Shown: one piece after another, positions 10,722-21,329 of the stretch | Numbering within the stretch: position 1 is the first letter of the stretch | How the letters are laid out: each line of letters opens with the position of its first letter | NCBI RefSeq assembly: GCF_050947875.1 | Contig: NC_134576.1 | Coordinates: 59,400,255 to 59,464,254 of the forward strand | Length of the DNA stretch: 64,000 bases | Reading direction: 5' to 3' | Source: Dermacentor variabilis | Lineage: Eukaryota; Arthropoda; Arachnida; Ixodida; Ixodidae | Notes under the pieces: model-generated | What the model saw: only the letters and a program-made list of their open reading frames with translations | Told to the model about the DNA's origin: nothing | Databases searched by the model: none | Made by a program: the position numbers and the translations under genes

Positions 10722-13680
10722 ATGCACTCCCTCACCGGAGCACGATTCGCCACCCTGGTGCAGTACTTGGCCACAACCTCCCATATGAATACGAAAATCA
10801 AACCCCGGCCCCCAGTCTCCTGCAACTGCGAAGCAACTGACCACGGTGGCAGTCAGACATGTGACGCGCCAGAAGGTGCTAAGAATCTCTGGGTCTTGAC
10901 AGGGCGCCATTGGAATCTGGACCTGGCAACGTTTAACGTTACAACTTTATCTAAAGAGGCGATTGTAGCAGCGCTACTTGAGGAATTATCGGGCAGTAAA
11001 TGGGATATAATAGGGCTCAGTGGGGTTAGGAGGATAAAAGAAGCATATACAGTGCTAAAAAGCGGGCGCGTCCTGTGCATCCGGGGCTTAGCGGAGAGAC
11101 CAGAGCTAGGAGTCGGATTCCTGAATAATAATTACATAGCTGGTAACATAAAGAAATCCTATAACATTAATGCGAGGGTGGCAGGTCTTCTTGTGAAACT
11201 GCTAAAAAGGTACAAATTGAAGGTCGTCCAGGCCTACGCCCCTACATCCAGTCATGATGCCCAGGAAGTCGAAAGCTTCTATGAAGACATGGAATCGGCG
11301 TTGGATAAATTCAAAACAAATTTCATTTTACTGAAGGGCGTCTTCAATGTCAGGGTAGGCAAGAAAGAGGCTGGAGACAAGTCAGTGGGGGAAATTGGCA
11401 TAGGTTCGAGGAATAGCAAGGGAACAGTTATTGGTATAGTTTGCAGAATGGAATCATATGGGGATAATGAATACCTCCTTCCGCGAGCGGGATAGCCGAA
11501 AAGGGACGTGGAGGAGCCCAAATGGCGAGACTAGAAATGAAATAAACCTCATACTCTTCGCTAACCCTGGCATCATAAAAGATGTGGACGTGTTAGGCAA
11601 GGTGCGCTGCAGCGACCACAGAATGGTGAGAACTCCACTTTGCCTAGACTTGAGGAGGGAACAGCAGAAACTGGTACATAAGAAGCCGATCAATGAGTTA
11701 GTGGTAAGAGGGAAAACAGAGGAATTCCGGATCAAGCTACAGAACAGATATTTGGCTTTAACTCAAGAAGAGGACCTTAGTGTTGGTCCAACGAGTGACA
11801 TTGTTATGGGCATCATTAATGAGTGTGCAACTTCGTTAGACAGGATACCAGTAAGCTAGCGCGGGAGACGAAAAGTCTGATTAAGGAATGCCAATGTATG
11901 AAAGCCTCTAACCCAACAGCTAAAATAGAACTGGCAGGACTTTCCAAGTTAATCAACAAACGTAAGAGACCTGACTTAAGGATGTAATATATGGATAGAA
12001 TTGAACATGCTGACAGGAACGGAGAAAGCCTAAAAGCAGTGAAGAAGACTCGAGGAATAGGCAAGAATAAGATGTATGCGGTAAGAGACAAAGCCGGCAA
12101 TATCATTAGTAATATGGATGAAATAGCTCAAGTGGCTGAGGAGTTCTATGGAGACTTATACAGTACCAGAGGCACCCACGACGATAATGGAAGAGAGAAT
12201 AGTGTACAAGAATTTGACATCCCACAAGTAACGCCGCAAGAAGTAAAGAACGCCTTGGGAGCTATGCAAAGGGGGAAGGCAGCTGGGGAGGATCAGGTAA
12301 CAGCAGATTTGTTGAAGGATGGTGGGAACATTGTCCTACAAAGACTGGCCACCCTATATACACAATGCCTCATGACCTCGAGCGTACTGGAATCTTGGAA
12401 GAAGGCCAACATAATCCTAAGCCATAAGAAAGGGATCGCCAAAGACTTGAAAAAGAATAGACCGATCAACTTGATGTCCGTTGCCTGCAAAGTATTTACT
12501 AAGGCAATCGCAAATAGGATCAGGAACACCTTAGACTTCTGTCAACCAAAGGACCAGACAGGATTTCGTAAAAGATACGCAACAATAGACCACATTGACA
12601 ATATCAAACAGGTGATAGAGAAATGTGCGGAATATAACCAACCTTTATATATAGCTTTCATTGATTACAAGAAAGCGTTTGATTCGATCGACACCTACGC
12701 AGTCATGGATGCATTATGGAATCAGGGTGCAGACGAGCCGTATGTAAAAATACTGAGTTATTTCCATAGCGGCTCCACAGCCGCCGTAGTCGTCCATAAA
12801 GAACGCAACAAAATCCCAATAAAGAAAGGCGTCCGACAGGCAGACACGATCTCTCCAATGCTATTCACAGCATGGAGGTATTCAGAGACCTAGATTGGGA
12901 AGAATTGGGTATGAGAGTGAATGGAGAATACCTTAGTAACTTGCGATTGGCTGATTATATTGCCTTGCTTAGTAACTCAGGGGACATCTTGCAATGCATG
13001 TTCACTGAATTGGAGAGGCAAAGCAGAAGGGTGGGTCTAAAAATTTATCTGCAGAAAACTAATATTTAGCAGTCTCCGAAGAGAACAGCAGTCTACGATG
13101 GGTAGCGAGGCACTGGAATTGGTAAGGGAATACATCTACTTAGGGCAGGTAGCGACCCCGGATACGGATTATGAGACTGAAATAATCCGAAGAATAAGAA
13201 TGGGCTGGGGTGCGTATGGCAGGCATCCTCAGATAATGAACAGTAGTTGGCCATTATCCCTCAAGAGAAAAGTGTATAACTGTGGCTTACCAAGTACTCA
13301 CCTACGGGGCACAAACCTTGAGGCCTACGAAAAGTGTTCTGCTTAACATGACGACGACGCAACGAGCTATGAAAAGAAAAATAATGAGTGTAATGTTAAG
13401 GGATAAACAAGAGCACATTGGATGAGGGAACATACGCAAGTTAATCACACCTTTGTTCAAGTCAAGAAAAAGGAATAAGCATGGGCAGGACATGTGTTAA
13501 GGAGGGAAGATAGCCGATGTTCATTAAGGGTTACCGACTGGACTGTAAGGGAAGGGAGGCGAAGCAGGGGGGTAGCAGAAAGCTAGTTGGGCGGATGAGA
13601 TTAAGAATTTATGCAGGGACAACATGGCCACAATTAGCACATGATCAGGGTAGTTGGTGAAGTATGGGAAATGTCTTTGC
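10722..13680 (+). pseudogene. RTE ORF remnant (AP endonuclease plus RT), copy A
   Basis: The endonuclease half reads 10722-11495 and continues in another frame from 11458. The start LATFNV is present. The catalytic glutamate position reads LSGVRR (copy D has LSEVRR), and the GDFN motif reads KGVFNV, so two key acidic residues are lost. SDH-type residues survive in the shifted frame (CSDHRMVRT). RT reads 11991-12893 and 12872-13069. The palm motif is LADYIALLS instead of FADD, so the polymerase is also inactive. The 12.23-12.42 kb segment is almost identical to copy D although flanking segments differ more. Confidence 0.85.
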
Positions 13681-13861
13681 CCTGCAGTGGGCGTAACCAG
13701 GCTGATGATGATCATGATTTGTTAGAATTGGCTGTTCCACGCTCTAATCACGCCCAGCAAAAAGCTTAGGCTCACTCCTATTGCGAGGCGTAATGCGCCT
13801 GTTGAGTATTCTGACGTTACTTATTCTAAACTTCCAGATGGGTGCTTCAGACGATACACAC

Positions 13862-14129
13862 CTTTTCCGTGTGTCATGTGCGCGCCAGGCCAAGTCCACG
13901 TAAGACAGACGATAGGCGTCCTGTCCGCCTCAACGTACCCACTCACAGCTCTAAAGTCCCAGATTGTACCAGGAGGAACGTCCTTCTGCTGCAGGTTGCT
14001 GGTGAGCTTGAAGTAAGTGCCCACTGTGACTCTTTGAAATGGAGCCGTGGGCTTCTGTTTTCCCAGGAGGGTATCCACGAATGTGTAGTTGTCGGGCGCT
14101 CGTATAAGTGCGCTTCGCCGTGTTTGGTT
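13862..14129 (-). CDS. CLCA-family exon: start of C-terminal FN3-like domain
   Basis: The exon encodes about 89 residues. Recognisable pieces are TVGTYFKLTSN (CLCA has a similar FxRxxxGGxF segment), DVPPGTIWDFRAV (CLCA: PPGxIxDLxA) and CLTWTWPGAHMTHGK (CLCA: LTWTAPGxDxDxG), in the family order. The acceptor used here is CCACAG before AACCAAACA (exon starts 14129). A nearby upstream AG at 14138 would break phase with the preceding exon, which ends in phase 0. The donor is AAAAG|GTGTGT, leaving phase 1. The polypyrimidine tract at the acceptor is weak, so the start is less certain than the domain. The following exon, completing the FN3-like domain, was not found to the left. Confidence 0.8.
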
Positions 14130-14139
14130 CTGTGGCACT

Positions 14140-14935
14140 GCGAACCATATAGCAAAATTATTACTAACGCGACAATGTTTAGGTACGGCAATCTAGGCTG
14201 ACGATTTCACAGAAGAGAACATTTAAGGTTGCAATTGGGGCCAACTCGTACGCGACACGCAACAAACGTACAGTACCTGCAGACAATGAATGCGATAAAT
14301 GACGGAGCTATGTAGCAGGTATACGTGTCCTGCGTGAAGTATTCCTACTTGGAATACCTTGCTTGTTTTCGAACGTTTTCTCTACATTATTGCGAGCTTT
14401 GTCTTGAGAAGATGAAAAATACTCAGAATCCATTCCGAGAGTTAAGGTACCTGTGCATATTATTGCTAGATATGGTGTAGATTTCAAGTAGATATAGAAG
14501 CTTATTTTTGAGCATTCCAGCATGTAGGAATGAGTTGTGCAGTGTCTGTCATACATGATAGTCTCCACCATGCCCTCAGGCGTCAATGTTTAGAAAATGT
14601 CAGCGGTCATTGTCTGGCCGCTTATGCGCAAATGTTTTGGCACTCACCACCCCTTTGATGACTCCTAAGAAAATTTCAAATATTTCGCTGGTATTAAAGA
14701 ATTTCGCACATGTTTTAAAGCAAACACAACATGGTCAACTTATCAATGTGCGCAAAACAGTTGCACTATGTATATCAGCGTCCAGGTCGAGCTCATTGGT
14801 GGAGGGAAACGTGTGGCCCAAATGACGTGCAAATCACGCTCCCGTGCATGCACTTTTGCATTGCACGTCGAATGGTTCAGTAACAGAAAGAATAATCGAC
14901 CTAATATGGTGAATATTGTCTACATTCTTCCGGAG
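14140..14935. other. Intron sequence, nothing recognised
   Basis: Part of the intron between the 17.2-kb and 14.0-kb exons of the CLCA-family gene. No repeat or coding signal could be supported. Confidence 0.4.
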
Positions 14936-14937
14936 AA

Positions 14938-15190
14938 ATTATCATCATCATCAGCCTGTTGCGTGTCCACTGCAGGACGACGGCCTCTCACTGCGATCTC
15001 CAATTACCCTGTACTGCGCAAACCGATTCCAAGTAGCGCACGCGAATTTCCTAATTTCGTCATTCCAGCTAGCCTTCTGCCGTCCCAGACTGCGTTTCCT
15101 TTCTCTTGCTACACATTCTGCAACCCTAATGGCTCAACGGTTATATCATCGGCGCATTACATTTCCTGCCCAGCTCGATTTTTTTTCTCT
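14938..15190 (-). mobile_element. 3' end of a second RTE-like LINE family, 5' truncated
   Basis: Read on the minus strand, the fragment ends with CTGCAGTGGACACGCAACAG followed by GCTGATGATGATGATAAT. This is the CTGCAGTGG...TGATGATGA ending used by RTE copies A-D, with otherwise different sequence. The segment is about 250 bp and has no intact frame. It lies in the CLCA-family intron. Confidence 0.55.
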
Positions 15191-15194
15191 TGAT

Positions 15195-15627
15195 GACAAT
15201 AAGACTATTCTCTATACCTGTTTGGAGAAATCAAGCTACGCTAAGTGCAATGGAATAGCTTTAGAATTATACTGCGCTTTTTAATACGCAATTCCTAACA
15301 ACCAATACTGGTACAAATATTATCTTTGACGTCTACTAAAAGCGCAGAGTTAATCTCCTGATTTCTACGAAAAACATTTCGGAAATCCAAAAAAGAACTC
15401 TTTAGATTTTTAAACCCACGCAAGGCTTTGCGAATTTACCTCTATTGCAGCACCTTATACCACGCCCCCTATGGCTTTGTACGAGTTGCGACATAATGCT
15501 GTAGCAATGCCTTACTACAATAGAAAAGTGGCCAAGTTGCTAATCAGCTGTCATAGTTTTGAGCAGCATCGGTCATGAAATGAACACGGCTGTAGCACGT
15601 AAGAAGTTTGGGCGTGTTGGTGAGACA
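15195..15627. other. Intron sequence, nothing recognised
   Basis: AT-rich intron sequence left of the Penelope palindrome, without a supported feature. Confidence 0.4.
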
Positions 15628-15788
15628 CATACAGACTGGGAAACATAGCGCAAAAAATGACACAGGGACAAGCAGGAACACAGGACGAGCGCTAATTTTC
15701 AACAATTGATTTATTGCAGCTGGTGAGTATATATAGACTCATTGGGACGCCACTGCAATAGACACACTAAAGGGAATGAGGAAAACAG

Positions 15789-16115
15789 TCATGTGACTAC
15801 TATGACCAAAAATTCAAGCTCTTTCCTTGATAAAAGTATGGACGGCGTGCTAACGCACTTGTCACCTGCTCGGGCTATCTCAGCTGCTTCCATAATTTCC
15901 CTCGTAATCTTATTCCTGTGGCGATAGACAACAACAGTTTGTTTTAAGAGCGGAAAGCATGGTGCCTTCGCGTCACATTTTCTACAATGGGCATCCAGAT
16001 GCCCATCTATTGCGATGCTGTCCACTTTGTTACTATGCTCAGCGAGACGCAAGTTTAAACATTTGCCCGTCTGGCCCACGTAGTACTTCCCACATGAAAG
16101 TGGGATCCTATACAC
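15789..16115 (-). pseudogene. GIY-YIG endonuclease domain, Penelope-like (left arm)
   Basis: A 108-codon frame with IPLSCGKYYVGQTGKCLNLR, the GIY-YIG core (here KYYVG) followed by the conserved Arg helix (RLAEH). Downstream come a CxxC pair (HCRKCDAK) and the helix EIMEAAEIARAGDKC carrying the conserved Glu. The frame is open to its stop but lacks the RT half. The nuclease would nick target DNA for element insertion. Without the RT it is a fragment, probably non-functional. Confidence 0.75.
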
Positions 16116-16150
16116 AACATTACGAAGATGCTTTTGTTACGTGCACTCGC

Positions 16151-16483
16151 AATGTTGTGTATAAGATCCCACTTTCATGTGGGAAGTACTACGTGGGCAA
16201 GACGGGCAGATGTTTAAACGTGCGTCTGGCTGAGCATAGTAACAAAGTTGAGAGCATCGCAATAGATGGGCATCTGGCTGCCCATTGTAGAAAATGTGAA
16301 GCGAAGGCACCATGCTCCCCGCTCTTAAAACAAACTGCTGTTGTCTATCGCCACAGGAGTAAGGCTACGAGGGAAATTGTCGAAGCAGCTGAGATAGCCA
16401 GAGCAGGTGACAAGTGCGTTAGCACGCCGTCCATACTTTTATCAAGGAAAGAGCTTGGATTTTTGGGCATAGTAGTCACATGA
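16151..16483 (+). pseudogene. GIY-YIG endonuclease domain, Penelope-like (right arm)
   Basis: The sister copy of the left-arm domain, reading IPLSCGKYYVGKTGRCLNVR, then HCRKCEAK and EIVEAAEIARAGDKC, ending at 16483. An open frame extends upstream through the loop and left arm to 15959, but that part is antisense to the left-arm nuclease and is not expected to be real protein. The GIY-YIG fold residues (Tyr, Tyr, Arg, Glu) are kept. Differences from the left arm are mostly conservative changes such as Q/K, K/R and L/V, as for two independently aged copies. Confidence 0.75.
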
Positions 16484-16896
16484 CTGTTTTCCTCCTTCCC
16501 TTTAGCGTGTCTATTGCAGTGGCGTCCCAATGCGTGTATATATACTCACCAGCTGCAATAAATCAATTGTTGAAAGTTAGCGCTCGTCCTGTGTTCCTGC
16601 TTGTGCCTGTGTCATTTTTTTGCGCTATGTTTCCCAGTCTGTATGAACACTGCTGGTTCACTGCCTCATTTTCTTCTGCTGCTCGTGTGAGTTTCGATTT
16701 TGAAGAATTTTTCTAGCGGGCGCCAACTGTAGCAAGTTCCTTAGATCAGGTTCAATGTTTTAAATAGGATTCTCAGAAAGAACACCACTTACACTTATCC
16801 TAAGGTATCGATGTCCCTTTTACCAGTTTTAGCGAAATAAATGCAATACGAGAGAATACGCAATAGACCGAAATGCAGGGTTGGTCAGCTAACACA

Positions 16897-17042
16897 CGGC
16901 TGCCGCATTTCGGTGGGGGCGAAACGCGAAAAACATAGATTTAGGTGCACGTTAATGAACCCCTGGTCGAGCTTTCCGGAGTCCTCCACTACGGCGTGCC
17001 TCATAATCAGAAATTTGTTTTGCACGTAAAACCCCATAATTT
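16897..17042 (+). mobile_element. tRNA-derived SINE (Ruka-like), 5' part lost
   Basis: The copy starts around GCTGCCGCATTTCGGTGGGGGCG and runs to the 3' end GCACGTAAAACCCCATAATT. The same body appears inverted at 42.48, 46.59 and 55.9 kb. It ends about 50 bases downstream of the donor site of CLCA exon 17093-17235, in the intron, on the strand opposite to the gene. Confidence 0.75.
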
Positions 17043-17092
17043 GACTTTTTTATCAACCCACCTGGGTTGTCTTCCGGAGGCAAAACATTTAC

Positions 17093-17235
17093 GTCAGGGG
17101 GGAATCCGGGTTTACGGTACGCATGTCGAGTCTTGTTGTCACCGTAAATGTATGCATGGACAGAGTACCTCCCTTTGCCGGTGAATTGAGTGAAGTAGCC
17201 GCTGTAGAAACCATCTTGTGCCCAGATATCAGGAT
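17093..17235 (-). CDS. CLCA-family exon: DGxYSxYFTxFxGxGRYSV segment
   Basis: The exon encodes 47 codons plus two bases that complete a codon begun in the previous exon. It contains DGFYSGYFTQFTGKGRYSVH, the most recognisable CLCA signature (family form DGxYSRYFxxxxxxGRYSxKV), then AYRKPGFPPD. The acceptor is TTACTTTTACAG before ATCCTG; the donor is GAC|GTAAAT. The joined codon reads GAT (Asp), giving DDGE-DPD across the junction, in agreement with the GAGAD/GADAxxDG stretch of the family. The neighbours are exon 19278-19548 upstream and 13862-14129 downstream. A SINE lies about 50 bases beyond the donor. Confidence 0.9.
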
Positions 17236-17239
17236 CTGT

Positions 17240-19270
17240 AAAAGTAATGTCAATAGCCCGTGAATACATTATCAGTTAGGTATAGCGTTGAATCAATTAT
17301 ATGTTGTTTAAATGTTCTCGATATGAGGTAAAGTCATGTCAGAGTAAATTTTTTTCCCCAGATTTCGACTGGCTTTGTGGCCTCGCAAATGAATCATCAG
17401 TAGCAACATATCGCTTTATATATGCACTAGTTTGCAATGATTACGCATGCTCGAAAGAACAGTAGAAGGGTTTAATACATCTGGTAAATCCCAGAAGTCG
17501 TAAGATCAAGTTCGTTGCAAAGCAACCCGTAGCGTATTATATCGCCGGAAATAATCACTTTGGTCGAAAAGCGACTGCTTTCAGTCAGTCACTGGCTGGT
17601 CGATGACTTCAGTCATATTCTGAACCAGTCACTTTCGGCGACACTATCGCTTTGGCTATGCCTTCGCCATTGGAGTGCGCTGATTGGCTGCTTTTGCAAA
17701 ATAGCGTGAGCTGATTGGCTGGTTGTGCATTACGTCATCCCGTTTTGCTAAACGCGCCAATCAGCGCGCCTGACAGTGATACTGTCGAAAAAGGGTATCG
17801 TTTCAGAATACGTACCCTGGTGTGAACTAGACCTAAATTGGACTGCTTGCACTATCCAGATAGCTATGAGTCCTTTAGTTTTAGATAGGAATATGTAATG
17901 TATAAATAGTGTTTGAACAAAGAAATACACATTTACCCCCTCCCCCATATGGTAGGCTCGCCGCCGTTGCAGACTGGCTTTGTGGCAGGCCAGCTTTGCG
18001 CTGGCTCTGAAGCGCCAGCTCCAGTAAATGTGGCGGGAGTCCCCTTACGTACAAATATAGGAGGCACATGCAGACTCCTCGGCCATTGCCTCTTGTATTT
18101 TTTTCAATGCCAGCCAGATGCGACTGATCTCACCGTTCACCACCCTCTCCGATCATCCTTTTCTACTCGGTGCCGGCGCACGCGTTCCAAAGAAGAATTG
18201 TCGTCACCAACTGCGTATGCTACTACCTTCGAAAAAACAAGCATTTTTTTTCAATGGCATGGAACTGGAAGAGCATGTTTCGATAGCCAAGCTGTCAATC
18301 TGTCTGCTGAAAAAAACAAGGAATGTTTCTTGATACAGCTGACACACACGATTGGCAATTGTAATGGTCTGTTTTTGATTGCACTTGGCATTTCGATCTG
18401 TGTTTTCATCCTGTAACTTTTTATTTGTTTGGTTGCATCGAGCACCATTTTCCACCTGGTCTTTTTGCTGTCTAATTTTTCGGATAAAGTGTACAAGCTG
18501 CCACATTTTACAATAAACTTTAGTTGGAAGTTAGCCCTCATCCCTCTCTAGCGTCGTCCTGTTCATAATGCTTCATGCTCTGCACCCTTGCAACGGTTGT
18601 GTGGGTGTGTTTTTGTGAGTGTGCACATATAATTTGGATGTGAAACCGGGGCCATCGGTCTTCCACTGTGCATGCTCATGAATTCCTTAATTACAGCGCA
18701 ACACAAGGATAAAACGTAAAAATTTGAGGCTTTCGCCTTAAAACTAACACAAAATTTTGCAGTCTATTTTCAACAACGATCAGAATACGATATGCGGCAA
18801 ACCTTATCGGGCAAATTATTCTTACCACCCGCGGTTCTGCAACCTGCACCTTTGTTTGAGAACACAAATACCATGTGGCCGTCATGGCTGGTATTGTACC
18901 TACGACATCGGGCGCAGAAGCTCATAGCAATACACTAAGCGACCGCGCGTGGTCTGCGCGACATTGTTTATACGCACGATATCACACTACTTGAAAAGGC
19001 TTGATCATATGGTTTAGCTCAATTAAAGTTCTCGTGTACTTGTGCACATTAGTGCCGGAAATGAGAAATTTCCGGCACTGAAGTCCCTGCAAGTGCGAGA
19101 AAGGTTAACTGCACATGTTTCGTCCTTTGCTGATAACAGTGCTGCATGCGTTTTATGAGCATTATTTTTCTAATACGAGTTAACTGAACCACACGTATAA
19201 TACCATAGCATTCTTTAAAGTGTATAACGCTCTCTCCCATGAATAAATGGAAGAACACAATACCAAGTTG
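17240..19270. other. Intron between CLCA exons; CCAAT-rich repeat-like block at 17.56-17.83 kb
   Basis: No coding signal was recognised. 17570-17830 contains clustered GTCACT/AGTCAGTCA words and GATTGGCT motifs near 17680 and 17712, with a third CCAATCAG in reverse near 17758, which looks like the regulatory end of an unknown transposon. The open frames at 17913-18416 show no domain. Confidence 0.35.
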
Positions 19271-19277
19271 TCCTTAC

Positions 19278-19548
19278 CCTCGCCGTCGTCATACAGCCGG
19301 ACAGGGCAACTAAGCCCTTGTGCATTATGGACCACAGCCGTTACATTTGCCTCCAAGACAACGTTGGCGCCTTTGCTCACATGAACATGTATAACTGCAT
19401 CCTCTGGTCGGCTGAACACAGTCTCTGACATTCGGCACAAAGCCACTATCGGCGTATTGTTCAGATCCTTGATTTGGGACACGACATGCATGTTGACAAT
19501 GACTCGTCTCTTACTTGAACTCTCCACGCGAAGCGTCCATGTACCCGG
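19278..19548 (-). CDS. CLCA-family exon: PGTWT to xLYDDG segment
   Basis: The exon encodes 90 codons plus one base. It opens with PGTWTLRVESSS, matching the PGxWTYSL segment of CLCA proteins, and continues with FSRPEDAVIHVHVSKG and ANVTAVV, then RLYDDGE, which match the family's FPxPxxxYAxVxxG, ANVTAxxE and LxLxDNGAGAD in order. The acceptor is TACTTTTCCAG before CCGGGT; the donor is GAGG|GTAAGG. Joined to exon 41652-41870 it reads IPSPAT-PGTWT, exactly the family's IPGTAKPGTWT. The upstream intron is about 22 kb. The product would be extracellular in known relatives. Confidence 0.92.
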
Positions 19549-19559
19549 CTGGAAAAGTA

Positions 19560-20955
19560 CACCGATTAATCAATAACTCAACCAATCAATCATTCAACCA
19601 ATAATTTGATCAATCAGTCAATTTATCAGTCAGTTCATCGAAGACGTACAAAGAAATATCGCTGCCAAGCGCTCTTTGCGAACTGAATCATGGTAGACTT
19701 TATAGTAAGTCCTTTCTTTTGTCTGCAATGTATGCAATAGTCAGGTACATAGAAACGTGCATCAGTCAATCTAGAGGTAATGTATGACTACATGCAATTG
19801 TCAGGGCCTTGAGAACCATTCCATTGAGTAAACAATTATTGCATCGCAAAAGAAGTCGAGCATTAGATAAGGGTGAATGTATATCTCACATAAGCAGAGC
19901 CATTTACCGGAACCATTACTGCTACAGAAACAGTAAACGTGAATAAAGTGAAGGAGTAAACATTCATGCAACCTAATTTATTGCAATCTATTGCAGGAAA
20001 CTAAAAAAAATTGTCGATTATTAAGGAAGGCGCCAGTCTAGTGTGCAAATAAAGAGCCTGGCTTTTCTAGAGCAACCGAAAAAGGAAATTGAAAGACAAC
20101 TCGACAATTGCGCGTCACAGATATTAAATCCCTGTAAAACGGACATATATAAAGCATGACAGAAAACCGTGAAATATAAGATACTACACAGAAACATAAT
20201 TGGGGCCATGATCGCAGCAGGAATGAGTACTACTGAAGAGGTTGATTCAGTAAAGTAACTATATATAAACCACCGGGAACATTAAAAAAAGATAGGAAAG
20301 AAACAAGACGTTCTTTCTTCGAAGTTTCTTTAATACGGAGAAAATATTCGCAAATAATGCCGTCGCAAATCGTAACATTGCTTAGCCAAGCTCACAGCTG
20401 CAGCTGAAAGTGTAGCTGAGAAAGCCTGATGTAGAGGAAATTGTAATTTGTTAATTCAAGCTATGGTAATTGTACCACCAAATTTCAAAGTGGGCACGAA
20501 AGCCAAGATTTGCAGACCTAAACATTTGTGTTGCATGTTGTTGTTCGTAAAAATATTTGTCGTCTGTTACATTGTGTAAGGTTCTCGTTTACACGTTGCA
20601 TAACAGTTATTCGATATGGTTCAAATCTCTTACGCTCAACATATTTCAGTTTACAAATACTTAGAAAAGACTTAATAAAAATATCATACCCTACGCTACC
20701 CGATACTCCTTTCTAATCGCTCCCGTAAAGAGAAGGAGACGCGTAGCCCTCTCTCAATCCTAAGTGAAATTTATATATACATAAGGTAGCTTGATTGTTT
20801 GGTGTTGCATTTGTGATAACCCTACTTTTAATCGTCTTTTTGCATATGTGCTCGTCCCTGCTCTTAGTGTCCTCACCGGCTGTCGTTGCCCATATACCGA
20901 TAGTGGGAAGCACAATTCGAAGCTTAGAATGACAGAAAGCTGAGCTAGTTGGTAA
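19560..20955. other. Intron, nothing recognised
   Basis: AT-rich intron sequence. A run of CAATCAAT/AATCAGTC words (19560-19640) is low-complexity. No supported gene or element. Confidence 0.4.
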
Positions 20956-20960
20956 GGATT

Positions 20961-21166
20961 CATTATGCAAAATAGAAGTGAGGCGTGCAGACAGGACACA
21001 AGAGTAGAGAAGTGGACAACACGAACGCCGAAGTGAGGCGTGCAGACAGGACACAAGAGTAGAGAAGTGGACAACACGAACGCCGGACAACATGAACGGC
21101 GTTCGTGTTGTCCACTTCTCTACTCTTGTGTCCTGTCTGCACGCCTCACTTCTATTTTGCATAATG
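20961..21166. repeat. Hairpin with 69-bp arms and an exact 55-bp tandem duplication
   Basis: Arm 20961-21029 is the reverse complement of 21098-21166. Within the hairpin, the 55-bp segment 20975-21029 is repeated exactly at 21030-21084. The sequence has ACACAAGAGTAGAGAAGTGG and AACACGAACGCCG words of the type found at Penelope-like element ends, but no coding part adjoins. The identity of all three copies suggests a recent event. Confidence 0.85.
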
Positions 21167-21329
21167 AAGCACAATTCGCACCCTTTCGGCCAGTCTAATA
21201 CAAAGCATTCGAAAGTTATTTTTATGCGAAAACGTCAAATGGCCCGTTGAGCAAAAATGCCGGCCTCATTCGTTTGTTGCACCCAATTGGCACCTAAATT
21301 TCCATTGGTTACCCACTTGGCGTGGCCGC

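Larger units (their letters stand above)
10554..13716 (+). mobile_element. RTE-type LINE copy A, full length, with target-site duplication
   Basis: The 11-bp sequence ATTTGTTAGAA occurs at 10543-10553 and again at 13717-13727, exactly flanking an about 3.16-kb unit. The unit runs from a tRNA-like head (10.56-10.64 kb) through AP endonuclease (10.9-11.7 kb) and RT (12.2-13.1 kb) to the 3' end CCAGGCTGATGATGATCATG. The size and the short TGATGA-type tail fit RTE-clade LINEs. The coding part is broken by frameshifts and stops. Three more copies occur in the window (B 33.8 kb, C 56.3 kb minus, D 60.7 kb). Confidence 0.88.
15628..16645. mobile_element. Palindrome of two Penelope-like element 3' ends
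   Basis: The left arm 15628-16121 and right arm 16151-16645 are inverted copies of about 494 bp each, separated by 29 bp. The outer ends are CATACAGACTGGGAAACATA and its complement near 16645. Each arm carries a GIY-YIG endonuclease segment reading outward from the centre, then a 3' UTR. Penelope-like elements encode RT plus a C-terminal GIY-YIG nuclease and often sit in inverted or tandem arrangement. Here only the nuclease-encoding 3' part is present, twice, head to head. The arms differ by scattered substitutions, so the palindrome is not an assembly duplicate of one arm. Confidence 0.85.

Noticed and set aside
15959..16150. N-terminal extension of the right-arm GIY-YIG frame across the palindrome centre
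   Set aside because: The extension is antisense to the left-arm nuclease, so its openness is a by-product of the inverted repeat.
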